The notes under the pieces: model-generated | Told to the model about the DNA's origin: nothing | The model's input: only the letters and a program-made list of their open reading frames with translations | Database searches by the model: none | Position numbers and translations under genes: made by a program | NCBI GenBank assembly: GCA_030152405.1 | Contig: JASLJL010000367.1 | Location: forward strand, 1 to 6,972 | Direction of reading: 5' to 3' | From: Gordonia sp. (in: high G+C Gram-positive bacteria) | GTDB taxonomy: Bacteria; Actinomycetota; Actinomycetes; Mycobacteriales; Mycobacteriaceae | DNA length: 6,972 bases | Shown: positions 6,695 to 6,972 of the stretch, piece by piece | How the letters are laid out: every line of letters starts with the position of its first letter | How positions within the stretch are numbered: position 1 is the stretch's first letter

Positions 6695-6972
6695 GTGATT
6701 TCGCTGACGACCGCGACCGATTCCGACTGGCCACAGATCTTCGCCCTGGACGCGCGAGCGTTCAGCTCACCTGCTCCGCTCACCGATGAGCAGGCGCGAG
6801 TGTTCCACACCCAGTTCCCGGACGATGCCGCGATCGTCGTCCGCGACGACGATCGGGTGGTCGCGTTCTCGGTGTTCTTCGTCCTGCCCGTCACTCTTCC
6901 GGGAGGCGAGGTCGTGGAGACCGCGGGACTGTCGTGGGTGTCGGTGGCACCGACGCACCGACGTCGCGGCCT
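6695..6972 (+). CDS. Eis-like GNAT N-acetyltransferase (partial, C-terminus missing)
   Basis: The frame runs from GTG 6695 to the window end, 92 full codons. The N-terminus aligns well with mycobacterial Eis: ISLTTATDSDWPQIFALDARAF (residues 2-23), AAIVVRDDDRVVAFSVFFV (45-63), then ETAGLSWVSVAPTHRRRG (75-92). The last segment holds the GNAT acetyl-CoA-binding motif (V-x-P-x-x-R-R-R-G). Eis proteins transfer acetyl groups to amines, including aminoglycosides and protein lysines; whether this one does so cannot be told from a quarter of the protein. The start is odd: GGAGG (6689-6693) ends only one base before the GTG, too close for normal use. An in-frame GTG at 6650 has no ribosome binding site and would add 15 residues, so 6695 is kept on homology. 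Identity as a GNAT is firm; the Eis subgroup is likely. Confidence 0.85.
   Translation, partial: MISLTTATDSDWPQIFALDARAFSSPAPLTDEQARVFHTQFPDDAAIVVRDDDRVVAFSVFFVLPVTLPGGEVVETAGLSWVSVAPTHRRRG

Overview
The window is high-GC DNA packed with genes on both strands. Codons strongly prefer G or C at the third position, several starts are GTG, and the protein set is typical of the order Mycobacteriales (a Gordonia-, Williamsia- or Rhodococcus-like organism; the genus cannot be fixed from the sequence alone). The central block is serC, then sepH, with a convergent SpoU-type RNA methyltransferase further on. This matches, from memory, the M. tuberculosis order Rv0884c (serC), Rv0883c (SepH/DUF3071) and Rv0881 (RNA methyltransferase), so this part looks like conserved chromosome rather than an island. 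No tRNA, rRNA, CRISPR array, insertion sequence or phage gene was seen.

Left part (1-2523): a partial unknown gene at the left edge and a MocR-type regulator (GntR DNA-binding domain fused to a PLP aminotransferase-like domain) both read leftward. A YczE-type membrane protein gene reads rightward from a 52-bp divergent gap. That gap holds repeated TACTGGAC-like half-sites and is the likely MocR operator. Two GC-rich hairpins follow yczE.

Middle (2524-5742): serC (phosphoserine aminotransferase) probably starts from its own, possibly leaderless, promoter. It is followed by sepH (FtsZ-interacting septation protein) and, five bases later, by a DUF6928-like gene of unknown role, likely cotranscribed with sepH. 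The 214-bp serC-sepH gap contains a long imperfect hairpin of about 125 nt that ends in a T-rich run. It also contains a 24-codon reading frame with a strong ribosome binding site that stops just upstream of the sepH ribosome binding site. This gap is the least explained part of the window.

Right part (5743-6972): the RNA methyltransferase gene reads leftward and converges on the DUF6928-like gene. A GNAT acetyltransferase gene of the Eis family reads rightward from a 54-bp divergent gap and is cut by the window end.

The strongest candidates for something new are the structured serC-sepH gap with its small reading frame, and the multi-half-site MocR operator. The protein-coding genes mostly belong to recognised families.
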